Source: Clostridium algifaecis
Lineage (GTDB): Bacteria; Bacillota; Clostridia; Clostridiales; Clostridiaceae
NCBI RefSeq assembly: GCF_017874415.1
Contig: NZ_JAGGLM010000002.1
Span: 186,001-250,000 of the forward strand
Reading direction: 5' to 3'
DNA length: 64,000 nucleotides
Position 1 is the first letter of the stretch, and the number at the start of each line of letters is the position of its first letter. Shown here one piece after another: positions 53,694 to 64,000 of this stretch. The notes beneath the pieces were generated by a model. The model did not search any database, had not been told where the DNA came from, and worked only from the letters and a program-made list of their open reading frames with translations. Made by a program: the position numbers and the translations under genes.

Positions 53694-54848
53694 ATGGAAA
53701 GAGAAGTTTATATGGATTATTCCGCTACTACTTTTGTTAAACCAGAAGTACTTGAGGCAATGAATCCATATTTTACTGAGTATTTTGGAAATCCATCGTC
53801 TATTTACCATATATCTAGAATGAACAAGGTGATTATAAACAAGTCAAAACAAAAAATAGCAGATGTAATAAATTCAAGAAGAGATGAAATATTTTTTACG
53901 AGTGGTGGCTCCGAAGCTGATAACTGGGCACTTAAAGGGGTTGCTTTTGCAAATAAAGATAAGGGAAAACACATAATTACAACAACGATTGAACACCATG
54001 CTATTTTAAACACATGTAAGTATCTTGAAAAACAGGGCTTTGATATAACTTATCTTAAGGTAGATAAAGATGGTTTTATTGATATAAATGAATTAAGAGA
54101 CTCAATTAGAGAAGACACAATACTTGTATCTATAATGTTTGCCAATAATGAAATTGGAACGATAGAACCTATATCTGAAATAGGGAAACTTTTAAATGAG
54201 AAAAATATACTGTTTCATACAGATGCAGTTCAGGCTATTACTCATATGCCTATTGATGTAAAAAAAATGAATATAGATATGCTTTCTATGTCATCACATA
54301 AATTTTACGGACCTAAAGGAATGGGAGCTTTATATATAAAAAAGGGCACAAATATAGATAACTTGATCCATGGTGGTGGTCAGGAGAGAGGACTCAGAGC
54401 TGGTACGGAAAATGTTCCTGGAATAGTTGGAATGGGTTTTGCAATTGATATTGCAAATAAAACTATGAATGAGGAGAATAAGAGACTTGTAATTCTTAGA
54501 GACAAATTAATCGACGGACTTTTGAAAATACCGGACAGCAAGCTGAATGGACCGCGTAAAAACAGACTTCCTGGTAATGTAAATGTATCTTTTGGTGGAA
54601 TAGATGGAGATATACTTCTTGTAATTCTAGATGATATTGGTATATGTGCATCGAGTGGAAGTGCATGCTCAGCGGGAGCAATTGAACCATCACATGTTTT
54701 AACATCAATAGGAGTAAAAAGTGATTATGCAAAAAGTTCTCTTAGGCTCACACTAGGTGCAAATACTACAGATGATGAAGTGAAGTTCGTAATTGATAAA
54801 ATAACGGATACTGTTGAAAAGTTAAGAAAAAATAAAGTGGAAAATTAG
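53694..54848 (+). CDS. Cysteine desulfurase (NifS/IscS family)
   Basis: PLP enzyme that removes sulfur from cysteine for tRNA thiolation or Fe-S assembly. A 384-residue class V aminotransferase-fold protein: NPSSIYHISR near residues 33-42, ITTTIEHHAIL with the cofactor-stacking His, PLP-lysine in MSSHKFYGPKG and the catalytic cysteine in ICASSGSACSAG. It starts 42 bases before mnmA and the pair probably makes tRNA 2-thiouridine. Confidence 0.93.
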   Translation: MEREVYMDYSATTFVKPEVLEAMNPYFTEYFGNPSSIYHISRMNKVIINKSKQKIADVINSRRDEIFFTSGGSEADNWALKGVAFANKDKGKHIITTTIEHHAILNTCKYLEKQGFDITYLKVDKDGFIDINELRDSIREDTILVSIMFANNEIGTIEPISEIGKLLNEKNILFHTDAVQAITHMPIDVKKMNIDMLSMSSHKFYGPKGMGALYIKKGTNIDNLIHGGGQERGLRAGTENVPGIVGMGFAIDIANKTMNEENKRLVILRDKLIDGLLKIPDSKLNGPRKNRLPGNVNVSFGGIDGDILLVILDDIGICASSGSACSAGAIEPSHVLTSIGVKSDYAKSSLRLTLGANTTDDEVKFVIDKITDTVEKLRKNKVEN

Positions 54849-54889
54849 ACACGAAGAATTTACAATAGATAAATAGAATAGGTGATAAA

Positions 54890-55966
54890 ATGAAGGAAAA
54901 AGTAGTAATAGGTATGAGCGGTGGAGTTGACAGCTCTGTTGCAGCATATCTTCTTAAAAAACAGGGATATGATGTCATAGGAATAACTATGCAGGTATGG
55001 CAGGATGATGAATATTATAAGAATATGGAGAGCGGGTGCTGTTCTTTAAGTGCGGTAGATGATGCTAGAATGGTTGCATATGATCTTGGCATACCTTATT
55101 ATGTTATTGATTTTAAACATCCATTTAAGGCAAAGGTTATAGATTACTTCATAGATGAATACATGAAGGGAAGAACTCCTAATCCATGTATTGCCTGCAA
55201 CAAATTTTTAAAGTTCGATGAGCTTTTGAAAAAGGCTTTAGAACTTGGTGCTAGTTATGTAGCTACAGGACATTATGCTACTGTAGACAAAATAAATGAC
55301 AGATATGTGCTTAGAAAATCTGAAGATGATAGAAAAGATCAAACTTATGCGTTATATAGCTTAAATCAATATCAACTTGCCCATACGCTTATGCCATGCG
55401 GAGAGTACAAGAAGACTGAAATACGTGAAATAGCAAAAAAGATAGGACTTTCAGTTCACAATAAAAAAGACAGCGAGGAAATATGTTTTATACCGGACAA
55501 TAATCATGGTGCTTATATAAATAGACAGGTGAAGGGTAAAATAAAGAGCGGTAATTTTGTGGATAAGAATGGAAAGATACTTGGAAAACACAAAGGAATA
55601 ACTTATTATACTATAGGTCAGAGAAAGGGACTTGGAATTGCGTTTGGGACTCCAATGTATGTAGTTGATATAAATCCGCTTGAAAATACAGTAGTACTTG
55701 GATGCGAGGAAGATATATTTAAGAAAGAATTTATCATAAAAGATGTAAATTTCATGCCATTTGAAATTCTTGAAGAACCTCTTGAAGTTAAGTGCAAGAT
55801 AAGATATTCTGCAAAACCTAAAAGCGCTGTAATAAGTCCTTATGGAAATGGAGAAGTAAAAGTAGCTTTTCATGAAAAAGAAAGGGCAATAACAAAGGGA
55901 CAATCGGCAGTGTTTTACAAAGGAGATATTATGGTTGGTGGAGGAACTATTGACCGATTACTTTAA
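54890..55966 (+). CDS. mnmA: tRNA-specific 2-thiouridylase MnmA
   Basis: Thiolates U34 of tRNA for Lys, Glu and Gln. 358 residues; the PP-loop ATPase motif is [15 protein letters not shown] near residues 7-21, the catalytic cysteines are in [12 protein letters not shown] and [10 protein letters not shown]-terminal beta-barrel domain is present. The desulfurase encoded upstream is the likely sulfur donor. A terminator follows the stop. Confidence 0.96.
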   Translation: MKEKVVIGMSGGVDSSVAAYLLKKQGYDVIGITMQVWQDDEYYKNMESGCCSLSAVDDARMVAYDLGIPYYVIDFKHPFKAKVIDYFIDEYMKGRTPNPCIACNKFLKFDELLKKALELGASYVATGHYATVDKINDRYVLRKSEDDRKDQTYALYSLNQYQLAHTLMPCGEYKKTEIREIAKKIGLSVHNKKDSEEICFIPDNNHGAYINRQVKGKIKSGNFVDKNGKILGKHKGITYYTIGQRKGLGIAFGTPMYVVDINPLENTVVLGCEEDIFKKEFIIKDVNFMPFEILEEPLEVKCKIRYSAKPKSAVISPYGNGEVKVAFHEKERAITKGQSAVFYKGDIMVGGGTIDRLL

Positions 55967-55967
55967 A

Positions 55968-56005
55968 AATAACTCATCAGTTTATAAAAGCTGATGGGTT
56001 ATTTT
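55968..56005. terminator. Bidirectional terminator after mnmA
   Basis: AATAACTCATCAG/CTGATGGGTTATT stem, overlapping the 3' end of the convergent crcB gene. Confidence 0.75.
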
Positions 56006-56341
56006 AGCACCTAGCATATATCCTGTAACTCCAAGTACAATTGTAAATACTATATATATAATACCACTCAATTTTTTATTTGAACTAAAAAGTTTGATTC
56101 CATCAAACATAAAAGTTGAGAATGTAGTATAAGCTCCTAAAAAGCCATCGCATAAAAGTGTTGAATAGCTTTTATCTAAATTTAAAGAAGTAAGTATACC
56201 AAGCAGAAGTGCTCCAGTTATATTTATAATTGCAGTTCCTATAGGGAAATATATTCCTGAACGTTTTTGTATATATTGTCCAAGTGAAAATCTAGTTAAA
56301 CTTCCTGCAATTCCTCCGATTCCAACCAATAAAAAGTCCAT
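55982..56341 (-). CDS. crcB: Fluoride channel CrcB/FluC, second subunit
   Basis: A 119-residue Fluc protein with four membrane segments. Motifs: GIGGIAGSLTRF at the start, GTAIINITGALLLG with the central Asn, and FLGAYTTFSTFMFDG. Fluc-type exporters are dual-topology dimers; tandem genes such as this pair often make heterodimers. It starts 16 bases after the first copy and is downstream in a fluoride-riboswitch operon. Confidence 0.93.
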   Translation of the reverse strand: MDFLLVGIGGIAGSLTRFSLGQYIQKRSGIYFPIGTAIINITGALLLGILTSLNLDKSYSTLLCDGFLGAYTTFSTFMFDGIKLFSSNKKLSGIIYIVFTIVLGVTGYMLGAKITHQLL

Positions 56342-56356
56342 TTAATCAGCCTCCAA

Positions 56357-56779
56357 TTAATTATTGTCAAAACCTTGTTTTCTAAAATTATCTTTTATTT
56401 TTTTTATTGAAAAATTGCCTACAAGAACTCCAAACAAGGAAAATAGAAGTCCTAAAACTAAAGACATTAGAGCATAAAATATAGCTAAAGAGAAATGTCC
56501 ATTTGAAAAAATCAGTGAGGTTTCCTTGCAGAGTGTAGAAAAAGTAGTAAATGCCCCTAAAAACCCGGTACATAGCATTAATTGAATATTCAAATGCCTG
56601 TTTAAAATATTAAGAAATATAGTACTTATAAAAGCAAGAAGAAAGCTTCCTGATATATTTATGACAAGTGTTTTTATCGGAATAATTCCAGTATAATCAT
56701 ATAAATTTATGTTTTCAATAACAAATCTTAGGATGGCACCGACAAAACCTCCTATAGATATATAGATATATTTTTTCAT
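56357..56779 (-). CDS. crcB: Fluoride channel CrcB/FluC, first subunit
   Basis: A 140-residue Fluc protein: GGFVGAILRFVIEN near the start, KTLVINISGSFLLA with the central Asn and GFLGAFTTFSTLCKE. The two copies differ, consistent with heterodimer formation and opposite topology. It follows the riboswitch directly. Confidence 0.93.
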   Translation of the reverse strand: MKKYIYISIGGFVGAILRFVIENINLYDYTGIIPIKTLVINISGSFLLAFISTIFLNILNRHLNIQLMLCTGFLGAFTTFSTLCKETSLIFSNGHFSLAIFYALMSLVLGLLFSLFGVLVGNFSIKKIKDNFRKQGFDNN

Positions 56780-56799
56780 ATAAAATCCTCCCTAAAATA

Positions 56800-56875
56800 A
56801 AAAACTCCTACTTTACAATATAAAAGTAGGGGACATCAGCATTTGCACTTAAAGGTGAGCTCCATCACCTGAATA
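56800..56875 (-). promoter_or_regulatory. Fluoride riboswitch and terminator
   Basis: Minus-strand aptamer reads GGTGATGGAGCTCACC, then TAAGTGC and GCTGATGTCCCCT, matching the crcB-motif (GAUGG..UCxCC..GCUGAUG..CCU). Its expression platform is the stem CCTACTTT/AAAGTAGG (56807-56814 and 56823-56830) followed by a T-run. It precedes the two crcB genes. A TATAAT-type promoter with TTGAAG 17 bases upstream lies before it. Confidence 0.92.
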
Positions 56876-57139
56876 TATAAATTAAAAGATATTAACATTA
56901 TATAAAAATAAATATATGTCTTCAATCAAGCATAAACATCAAATTAAGCTATGTATACATTTAAATAATATAAATTCTAAACTATGCTTTAATTTAAAAG
57001 GTTATTTGATTATACTTATAGATAGAGAAATAAATTTATAGTTGATTATGAATATTACAGATAAATATGGTAAAATCTAAATATAGCTTTTAAAAATTAC
57101 AATAGATTTTTGTTATATTAATACAAGGAGGAAGTTATT
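56876..57139. other. Intergenic region between divergent genes
   Basis: Promoter of the fluoride operon on the minus strand; AT-rich leader of the VIT-vWA gene on the plus strand. No gene seen. Confidence 0.4.
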
Positions 57140-59551
57140 GTGCGGACGCCCTATAAAAAGTTAAATAAAGAAAACTATGGAGAAATATTATTAAAAAAAG
57201 TTAGCGTGAATGGAAATTTATGTGCTGGATATGGAGAAATATTTATAACACAGCTATATCAAAATATTGGCAGGGATGATATTGAAGGAGCATATGTTTT
57301 TCCTATTCCAGATACAGCCGTTATATCAGGGTTTGAAGCAGAAATAGGTGGTAGAACCTTAAAAGCTTCAGTAGAAGATAAATTCAAAGCAAATAAAATT
57401 TATGAAAATGCAGAAGAAGTTGGAGATAGCACATTCTCATTAGAAGAACTAAGTCCCCATTTTTTTAGGATAAGTATAGGTAAGATAATTTCAGGTGAGA
57501 CTGTAAAAATAAAATTTTCATATATAGATGAACTTGATTATGAAGACAATGTTTTTAAATTAACCATACCGGCTGTTTCTGAACCTAAAATACTTAAAAA
57601 TACATCCAGGATGAATTTAATTAAAGATAAGATAATTGGTGCAGCCGTCAGAAAAAAATATAAAAATGACGATTTTGAATTTAAGGCAAACATAATAGTT
57701 GAGTCGTTAGATAATTTAAGCTTCAAATCTCCAAATCATGATATAAAAATAGAAAGAGAAGGGGATACAGTAGCTAGAATAAGTCTTAATGAGGGATACG
57801 AGTTAATTGACAGGGATTTTGTACTTTATATGGAAGAAAAAGAACATTTAGAAGCAGATGGAATGATATATGAGTATAAGAAAGATGATATAAAAAATGG
57901 AATAGTATATATGAGAATAATTCCCAAACTGGATAGTTTTGAAATAGACAAAGTGAGAAGTTATGTTTTTTTGATTGATATTTCTTATACTATGGAAGGA
58001 GAAAAATTTGAACAGGCAAAAGATGCACTTCAATTATGCTTGAGAAATCTATCAGAAGGAGATAGCTTCGATATAATAGCAATGGGAGATACCTTGATAA
58101 ATTTTTCTAATGGAAATATGGTAAAGTTTAATGCAGATTCTCTAAGGCAATCTTCAGAGTGGATAGACAGATTAGAGATACAGTCAGATGCAGATATATT
58201 TTCAGGGATAAGATACAGCCTTGAAAAGGAAGAAGGAGAAAACACCATACTTATATTTACAGATGACCAGGTAGATGAAGAAGAAGAGATACTTTCATAT
58301 GTGAAGGAAAACATAGGAAACAACAGAATATTTACTTTTGGAGTAGGCGATTTTGCAAATAATTATTTCTTGAATAAACTTGCACATGAAAGCCTTGGAA
58401 AAGCTGAATTCATAGATAAAAATGAAAGAATTGAAGATGTAGTTCTAAGACAATTTACAAGAATCCAGAATCCTCAAGTAAAAGATATAAATATAAACTG
58501 GGGTAAGCTTAAAGTTAATTCTACATATCCAAGGACTATCGAGTATATGTATGATAGAGAAATTTTCTCGATATTTGCCAGCGTAACTGGAGACGTTGAA
58601 GGAAAAGTAGTATTAAATGGCTATGTAAATGGAGAACAGTACGTAAAAGAAATTGATATGGATAATTTTAGTACGGAAGAAAATGCAAGTCTTTTAAGAA
58701 AAGTATGGGCGAGAAAAAGGATAAAGTCCATTGAAACAGGTATGAAGATGGAACGTGGAGAAAAAAGGGAGTCCATGAGAAGAAAGGTAATTGAAATATC
58801 AAAAGATAATGGACTTATAAGTCCTGAAACTACATTTATACTTATGGAAGTTAGAGAGGAACCTGTACTTGGAATTCAACTTAAAAATATAATTCCTATA
58901 AAAGTTAATGAAAAAACATTAGGAGAAAAATTAGATTCTAAAAGTAAAACTGGCTTTTATTATAGAACTTTTCAAAATGATGTGTACAATAATAGCAATA
59001 ATTCATACTTAAATAAAAAATATCCTAGAGAGAGACTGCTTAGAATAATTGCAAAAAATCAATTCGCTGATGGTTCTTTTGTAGATTATGAAGATAGCAG
59101 CATAGAGGATAAAATTGAAACTACAGCTATGGTTATATTGTCATTTTTAATGGGAAAAGAAAATATAGACATATATTTGAATCAATTGAATAAGGCAGCA
59201 GTATTTTTATGCAAAAATTATAATAGTATTGATTTTAATTTAAAATTTGATATTGTAAAATTGACTATTTTATCATTAAGTAAAATTAAAAAGAAAAAAA
59301 TAATTAAAGATAAATATATAGGCGATGTAGAAAAAGCTATGAACCATATATGTGATATCATGGGCTCAAAAGATAACACAAAAAATGTTTTAAAATCGCT
59401 TACAGATAATTCTTTTAATAAAAATGTAGCACAATTATTTAATTTGAGTGAAGATGGAAAATATATAAATGAAAAAATAGTTATTGATGATGAAAGGAAT
59501 TCTATTTTTAATATGGCAAAATTATCTGTACTTATGACATTTAATAATTAA
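57140..59551 (+). CDS. VIT and vWA domain protein
   Basis: An 803-residue protein, GTG start with AAGGAGG. Residues about 1-135 are a VIT domain (DIEGAYVFPIPDTAVISGF, AEIGGRTL); about 270-440 a von Willebrand A domain with MIDAS DISYT at 280-284; a C-terminal helical region follows (about 640-800). No signal peptide, so probably cytosolic, although bacterial VIT-vWA proteins are variable. Function unknown; chelated-metal protein interactions are likely. Confidence 0.88.
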   Translation: MRTPYKKLNKENYGEILLKKVSVNGNLCAGYGEIFITQLYQNIGRDDIEGAYVFPIPDTAVISGFEAEIGGRTLKASVEDKFKANKIYENAEEVGDSTFSLEELSPHFFRISIGKIISGETVKIKFSYIDELDYEDNVFKLTIPAVSEPKILKNTSRMNLIKDKIIGAAVRKKYKNDDFEFKANIIVESLDNLSFKSPNHDIKIEREGDTVARISLNEGYELIDRDFVLYMEEKEHLEADGMIYEYKKDDIKNGIVYMRIIPKLDSFEIDKVRSYVFLIDISYTMEGEKFEQAKDALQLCLRNLSEGDSFDIIAMGDTLINFSNGNMVKFNADSLRQSSEWIDRLEIQSDADIFSGIRYSLEKEEGENTILIFTDDQVDEEEEILSYVKENIGNNRIFTFGVGDFANNYFLNKLAHESLGKAEFIDKNERIEDVVLRQFTRIQNPQVKDININWGKLKVNSTYPRTIEYMYDREIFSIFASVTGDVEGKVVLNGYVNGEQYVKEIDMDNFSTEENASLLRKVWARKRIKSIETGMKMERGEKRESMRRKVIEISKDNGLISPETTFILMEVREEPVLGIQLKNIIPIKVNEKTLGEKLDSKSKTGFYYRTFQNDVYNNSNNSYLNKKYPRERLLRIIAKNQFADGSFVDYEDSSIEDKIETTAMVILSFLMGKENIDIYLNQLNKAAVFLCKNYNSIDFNLKFDIVKLTILSLSKIKKKKIIKDKYIGDVEKAMNHICDIMGSKDNTKNVLKSLTDNSFNKNVAQLFNLSEDGKYINEKIVIDDERNSIFNMAKLSVLMTFNN

Positions 59552-59788
59552 AATTTTAAAATAAAAGAATAGAAGATTAAAAAAAGTCAATATTTTATAA
59601 GACATATGTTTCACTATTGTTGGCAAAGTATTGTTATAATAAACAATTAATACAACAAAATGTTAACATTGTCTTTATTTTTTTATAATACAGATAAATT
59701 ATAGATAAATAATGAAACTTTTTTGTTGAAAAATTTCATTAATAAATATATAATTTAAACTAAACTGAAAACTAAAGGAGGCAATTAC
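59552..59788. other. Intergenic region before gltB
   Basis: AT-rich with a TATAAT near 59635 and an imperfect dyad AATGAAACTTTTTTG with its complement near 59711-59740, which could be a gltB operator. No gene seen. Confidence 0.35.
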
Positions 59789-62700
59789 ATGAAATCAATT
59801 GGGGGGCTACCACCAAAACAGGGACTGTATAATCCGGAATTTGAAAAAGATAATTGTGGAGTTGGCTTTGTAGCTAATATAAAAGGTGAAAAATCACATG
59901 ATGTTGTAAAAAAAGGACTTAAAGTATTAGTCAATTTAACTCATAGAGGTGCTGTTGGTGCAGATCCTAAAACTGGAGATGGGGCAGGAATACTGGTTCA
60001 AATACCTGATGAATTTTTTAGAATTTGCTGTGATAATTTAGGAATAATATTGCCTGAATGTGGGCGTTATGCAGTAGGTATGATTTTTTTACCAAAAGAG
60101 CCTGCAATCAGATATCAATGTGAAGGTATATTAGAAAGAATAATAAAAGAAGAAGGACAAAAATTACTAGGATGGAGGAATGTTCCTACAGACGACAGAG
60201 GAATAGGAGAGACTGCACGTGGAACTGAACCTATAATAAGACAGATTTTTATAGAAAATTGTTCAGAAAATCAAGTAGAATTTGAACGTAAATTGTATAT
60301 TATAAGAAAAAGAGCAGAAAATGAAGTTAAAAAATTGGTGGAAAGAAATGCTGAATATTTTTATGTGTGTTCGTTGTCCAGTAAGACTATAGTTTATAAA
60401 GGACTGCTTCTAGCAGATCAAATAACTGGATATTACCTTGACTTGAATGACATTAATTTTAAAAGCGCTATAGCATTAGTACATCAAAGATTCAGTACAA
60501 ATACATTCCCAACATGGGATCTTGCACAACCTTTCAGATATCTAGGACATAATGGTGAGATTAATACAATAAGAGGTAATAGAAATTGGATGAATGCAAG
60601 AGAAGGTGTTTTAAAATCCAGCAGCTTTAAAAAAGATATAAATAAATTGTTTCCTATTATAACACCTAATGGAAGTGATTCGGCATCACTTGATAATATG
60701 TTTGAATTGTTAGTTGCAGATGGAAGAAGTATTGCACACTCTATGATGATGCTTATCCCAGAAGCATGGGAAAAGAACGAAGATATGCCATCATATAAGA
60801 GGGCATTTTATGAATATCATGGCTCATTAATAGAACCTTGGGATGGACCTGCAGCTGTATTTTTTACAGATGGAACTCAGGTAGGTGCTACTCTCGATAG
60901 AAATGGCCTTAGACCTGCTAAATACATAATAACTAAAAATGGCCAGGTGGTAATGGCTTCTGAGCTTGGAGTTATTGAATTTCAGCCGGATGAAGTAATT
61001 GAAAAGGGCAGATTAAATCCTGGAAAAATGTTCCTCGTTGATACAAAAGAGGGAAGAATTATAGATGATGCCGAGCTTAAAAAGAGAATATGCGAAGATA
61101 AGCCTTATGAAGAATATATAAAAGAAAGCAAAAAGACTCTTGATGATTTTGAAGATGCTTCTGAAAATAATGAAATAACCGCTGAAAGATTAAGGGAAAA
61201 TCAGCAGGCTTTTGGTTATACTAAAGAAGATCTTAAATTTATACTTAAGTTTATGGCTGAAAATGGCAAAGAACCTCTTGGATCTATGGGAAATGATACC
61301 CCGCTTGCAGTTTTATCTAATAGACCGCAGCTTCTATTTTCATACTTCAGGCAGCTGTTTGCCCAGGTTACCAATCCTCCAATTGATCCTATAAGAGAAG
61401 GAATAGTAATGTCTCTTATGAATTATATAGGATCACAGGATAATATACTAAGTAAAGGGAAAATACAGAATCCTTTTATAGAACTTGAAAAGCCTATTTT
61501 GACGGATAATGAAATGATCAAAATAAAGCGAATGAGTGATATGAACTTCAAATCAACTACTGTACCTATAACTTTTAAATATGACAGTGGTATCTCAGGG
61601 TTCAAAGAGGCATTAAAATTAATTTGTGATAGAGTATCTAAAAAGGTTGAGGAAGGTTATAATATAATAATCTTAAGCGATAAAAAAATAGATGGATATG
61701 AGGCTACTATACCAAGTTTACTTGCAGTTTCTGCGGTTCATCACTATTTAATAAAGAAAAAGACCAGAACTAAAGTTTCTATTATAGTAGAAACAGGTGA
61801 AGCTAGAGAAACAACTCATTTTGCTCTTCTTATTGGATATGGAGCTAGTGCAGTTTGTCCATATTTAGCTTATAGATCTATAGAAAATATGGTAGATACC
61901 GGGAACATAAAAAAAATATCCAAAGAAAAGGCAGTTTCAAATTACAGAGATGCAATTTGCGGAGGACTGCTAAAGATATTGTCTAAGATGGGTATATGTA
62001 CAATTCAAAGTTATCATGGAGCTCAGATATTTGAAGCTTTAGGGTTAAGTGAGGAATTTGTAGATAAATATTTTAAAGGAACCACTACAAGTATAGGTGG
62101 AGTAGGAATAGATGTTATAGCTAAAGAAGTTTTACTTAGACATGAAAAAGCATTTAACAGATTTAGAAATCCTTCACTTGGATTGGACGTAGGCGGTCTG
62201 TATTCATGGAGAAAAGAAGGAGAATTCCATTTATTCAATCCTATGAGTATTCATAAATTACAAATGGCAGCAAGAAATAATGACTACAAAATATATAAAG
62301 AATATGCAAATTTGATAAATGATCAAAGTAAAAATTTATGTACAATAAGATCGCTTTTTGAATTTAATATAAATAAAGATAGAGAAATACCTATTGATGA
62401 AGTTGAGCCTGTAAGTGAAATAATTAAAAGATTTTGCTCAGGAGCAATGTCACTTGGGGCACTTAGCAAGGAAGCACATGAAACTATTGCCATTGCAATG
62501 AACAGGATTGGTGCAAAGAGCAATTCAGGAGAAGGCGGAGAAGACGACAGAAGATTTAAAATAGATAGCGATGGAAAAAATAAAAGAGGTGCTATAAAGC
62601 AGGTGGCATCTGCTAGATTTGGTGTTACTACAAATTATCTTGTTAATGCAGATGAAATTCAGATAAAGGTGGCACAGGGTGCTAAACCTGGTGAAGGAGG

Positions 62701-64000
62701 TCATCTTCCAGGACCAAAGGTTGACCACTATATTGCAGAAGTTAGACATTCAACTCCTGGTATAGCTTTAATATCACCACCACCACATCATGATATTTAC
62801 TCTATAGAGGATTTAGCACAGCTTATATATGATTTAAAAAGTGTAAATCCTAACAGCAGAATCAGTGTAAAACTTGTATCAGAAGTTGGAGTAGGTGTTA
62901 TTGCAGCAGGTGTAGCTAAAGCACATGCAGACTTAATACTTATAAGCGGCCATGATGGAGGTACTGGTGCTTCACCATTGTCTTCTATGAGATATGCAGG
63001 TACTCCATGGGAAATAGGACTTTCTGAAACTCATCAGGTACTTCTTTTAAATAATTTAAGAAGTAGGGTAAGACTTCAAACTGATGGTCAGCTTAAAACT
63101 GGAAGGGATGTAATTGTAGCAGCACTTCTTGGAGCTGAAGAATTTGGATTTGCAACTACACTCCTTGTAACACTTGGATGCACTTTGCTGAGAAACTGTC
63201 ACTGCAATATGTGTTCTATGGGAATTGCTACACAGGATGATGAACTTAGAAAGAATTTTAAAGGAAAGCCTGAACACATAATAAACTTTCTAACTTTTAT
63301 AGCTAAAGATGTAAGGGAATATATGGCTAAATTAGGATTTAGAACTATGAATGAAATGATTGGCCGAATAGATAAATTAAAGGTAAAGGATAAATCGGCT
63401 ATTGATAACTGGAAAATTAAAGGACTGGATTTTTCAAATATATTGTATAAACCAGATGTACCTGAGAGGATTAAGCCATATTGTACTATATCACAAAATC
63501 ACGGAATAGACACTGCACTTGACCACACTTTAATACAAATTGCTTATCCTGCACTAAATGATAAGAAAGAAGTAAGAGGAAATTTTGAAATAAAGAATGT
63601 AAACAGAAGTGTAGGAACCATGCTAAGCGGAAAAATGGCTAAGATTTTTGGCAAAGAAGGTCTTTCTGAGGATACTATAATATTTAATTTTAAGGGATCT
63701 GCAGGACAGAGTTTCGGAGCTTTCGGCATGAAAGGACTTACATTGAAGCTTGAAGGAGATGCCAATGATTACGTAGGAAAGGGTCTATCTGGAGCTAAAC
63801 TTATAATAAAAACTCCTGAAAATGCAGCTTATAAAGCTGAAGAAAGTTTTGTAGCTGGAAATACCATATTATATGGAGCTACTAGTGGTAAATTATTTGT
63901 GAATGGTATGGCAGGAGAGAGGTTTGGAGTTAGAAACAGTGGAGCTTTTGCTGTTGCAGAAGGAGTAGGAGATCACTGCTGTGAGTATATGACTGGTGGA
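59789..64000 (+). CDS. gltB: Glutamate synthase large subunit, 3' end cut by window
   Basis: Transfers the amide nitrogen of glutamine to 2-oxoglutarate. 1404 codons are visible with no stop; full length is about 1500. The N-terminal Ntn amidotransferase nucleophile is C23 in DNCGVGFVAN, after a short propeptide, and HRFSTNTFPTWDLAQPFR follows as HQRFST. The FMN/synthase domain contains GGEGGEDD-like and KPGEGGHLPG patterns, and the 3Fe-4S cysteines are in GCTLLRNCHCNMCSMG. The C-terminal GXGXG domain begins before the edge. ATG 59789 behind AAAGGAGG. Confidence 0.95.
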   Translation, partial: MKSIGGLPPKQGLYNPEFEKDNCGVGFVANIKGEKSHDVVKKGLKVLVNLTHRGAVGADPKTGDGAGILVQIPDEFFRICCDNLGIILPECGRYAVGMIFLPKEPAIRYQCEGILERIIKEEGQKLLGWRNVPTDDRGIGETARGTEPIIRQIFIENCSENQVEFERKLYIIRKRAENEVKKLVERNAEYFYVCSLSSKTIVYKGLLLADQITGYYLDLNDINFKSAIALVHQRFSTNTFPTWDLAQPFRYLGHNGEINTIRGNRNWMNAREGVLKSSSFKKDINKLFPIITPNGSDSASLDNMFELLVADGRSIAHSMMMLIPEAWEKNEDMPSYKRAFYEYHGSLIEPWDGPAAVFFTDGTQVGATLDRNGLRPAKYIITKNGQVVMASELGVIEFQPDEVIEKGRLNPGKMFLVDTKEGRIIDDAELKKRICEDKPYEEYIKESKKTLDDFEDASENNEITAERLRENQQAFGYTKEDLKFILKFMAENGKEPLGSMGNDTPLAVLSNRPQLLFSYFRQLFAQVTNPPIDPIREGIVMSLMNYIGSQDNILSKGKIQNPFIELEKPILTDNEMIKIKRMSDMNFKSTTVPITFKYDSGISGFKEALKLICDRVSKKVEEGYNIIILSDKKIDGYEATIPSLLAVSAVHHYLIKKKTRTKVSIIVETGEARETTHFALLIGYGASAVCPYLAYRSIENMVDTGNIKKISKEKAVSNYRDAICGGLLKILSKMGICTIQSYHGAQIFEALGLSEEFVDKYFKGTTTSIGGVGIDVIAKEVLLRHEKAFNRFRNPSLGLDVGGLYSWRKEGEFHLFNPMSIHKLQMAARNNDYKIYKEYANLINDQSKNLCTIRSLFEFNINKDREIPIDEVEPVSEIIKRFCSGAMSLGALSKEAHETIAIAMNRIGAKSNSGEGGEDDRRFKIDSDGKNKRGAIKQVASARFGVTTNYLVNADEIQIKVAQGAKPGEGGHLPGPKVDHYIAEVRHSTPGIALISPPPHHDIYSIEDLAQLIYDLKSVNPNSRISVKLVSEVGVGVIAAGVAKAHADLILISGHDGGTGASPLSSMRYAGTPWEIGLSETHQVLLLNNLRSRVRLQTDGQLKTGRDVIVAALLGAEEFGFATTLLVTLGCTLLRNCHCNMCSMGIATQDDELRKNFKGKPEHIINFLTFIAKDVREYMAKLGFRTMNEMIGRIDKLKVKDKSAIDNWKIKGLDFSNILYKPDVPERIKPYCTISQNHGIDTALDHTLIQIAYPALNDKKEVRGNFEIKNVNRSVGTMLSGKMAKIFGKEGLSEDTIIFNFKGSAGQSFGAFGMKGLTLKLEGDANDYVGKGLSGAKLIIKTPENAAYKAEESFVAGNTILYGATSGKLFVNGMAGERFGVRNSGAFAVAEGVGDHCCEYMTGG

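Overview
The window is low-GC Firmicute DNA, most likely from a Clostridium sensu stricto species. The AT-rich base use, a Spo0E-type phosphatase, a 3D-domain secreted protein, several T-box leaders, THF and fluoride riboswitches, an Agr-type peptide module and a dlt operon all point that way. No tRNA, rRNA, CRISPR array or complete transposon was seen. The right edge cuts the glutamate synthase large subunit gene.

Layout. 282-9259 is housekeeping: an amino-acid permease, luxS, a metallophosphoesterase, a HesB-like protein, a secreted 3D-domain protein, topB and a lone larC. 9353-19246 is a redox island: two MerR regulators, three aldo-keto reductases (two with ferredoxin-like tails), three flavodoxins (one a lipoprotein), a cupin, a carboxymuconolactone decarboxylase-like protein and three truncated genes (Fe-alcohol dehydrogenase, MFS transporter, metallophosphoesterase). 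Six promoters in and near it have the 19-bp -35/-10 spacing typical of MerR control. 19580-26636 and 37889-40006 hold the branched-chain amino-acid genes (ilvC, ilvB, ilvD; ilvB2, ilvN). They are surrounded by five T-box-type elements: two intact forward, two degenerate forward, and one intact T-box on the minus strand that faces no gene.

26724-29603 contains a Cys-rich hypothetical protein and a CheY/CheC/GGDEF signalling operon behind a terminated leader, then a Spo0E-like gene. 29735-36194 is the most unusual stretch: agrD, agrC and agrB in that order without agrA, followed on the same strand by dltABCD and an apparent DltX-like small protein at the 3' end. The AgrD-like peptide has no Cys at the usual ring position and may use Ser.

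40104-49682 holds folT behind a THF riboswitch, transporters, a LysM-CAP protein, an ABC exporter, an XRE regulator, a CadD-like exporter, a candidate small RNA followed by a group II intron remnant, and a PadR-regulated membrane protein whose promoter lies in a 48-bp perfect palindrome. 49716-64000 holds a secreted fusion of a PTP-like phosphatase with a GxGYxYP region, a small acidic protein with a 13-arginine tract, a cysteine desulfurase with mnmA, two CrcB/FluC genes behind a fluoride riboswitch, a VIT-vWA protein and gltB.

All functions are inferred from motifs and family resemblance read by eye. No database search was possible.
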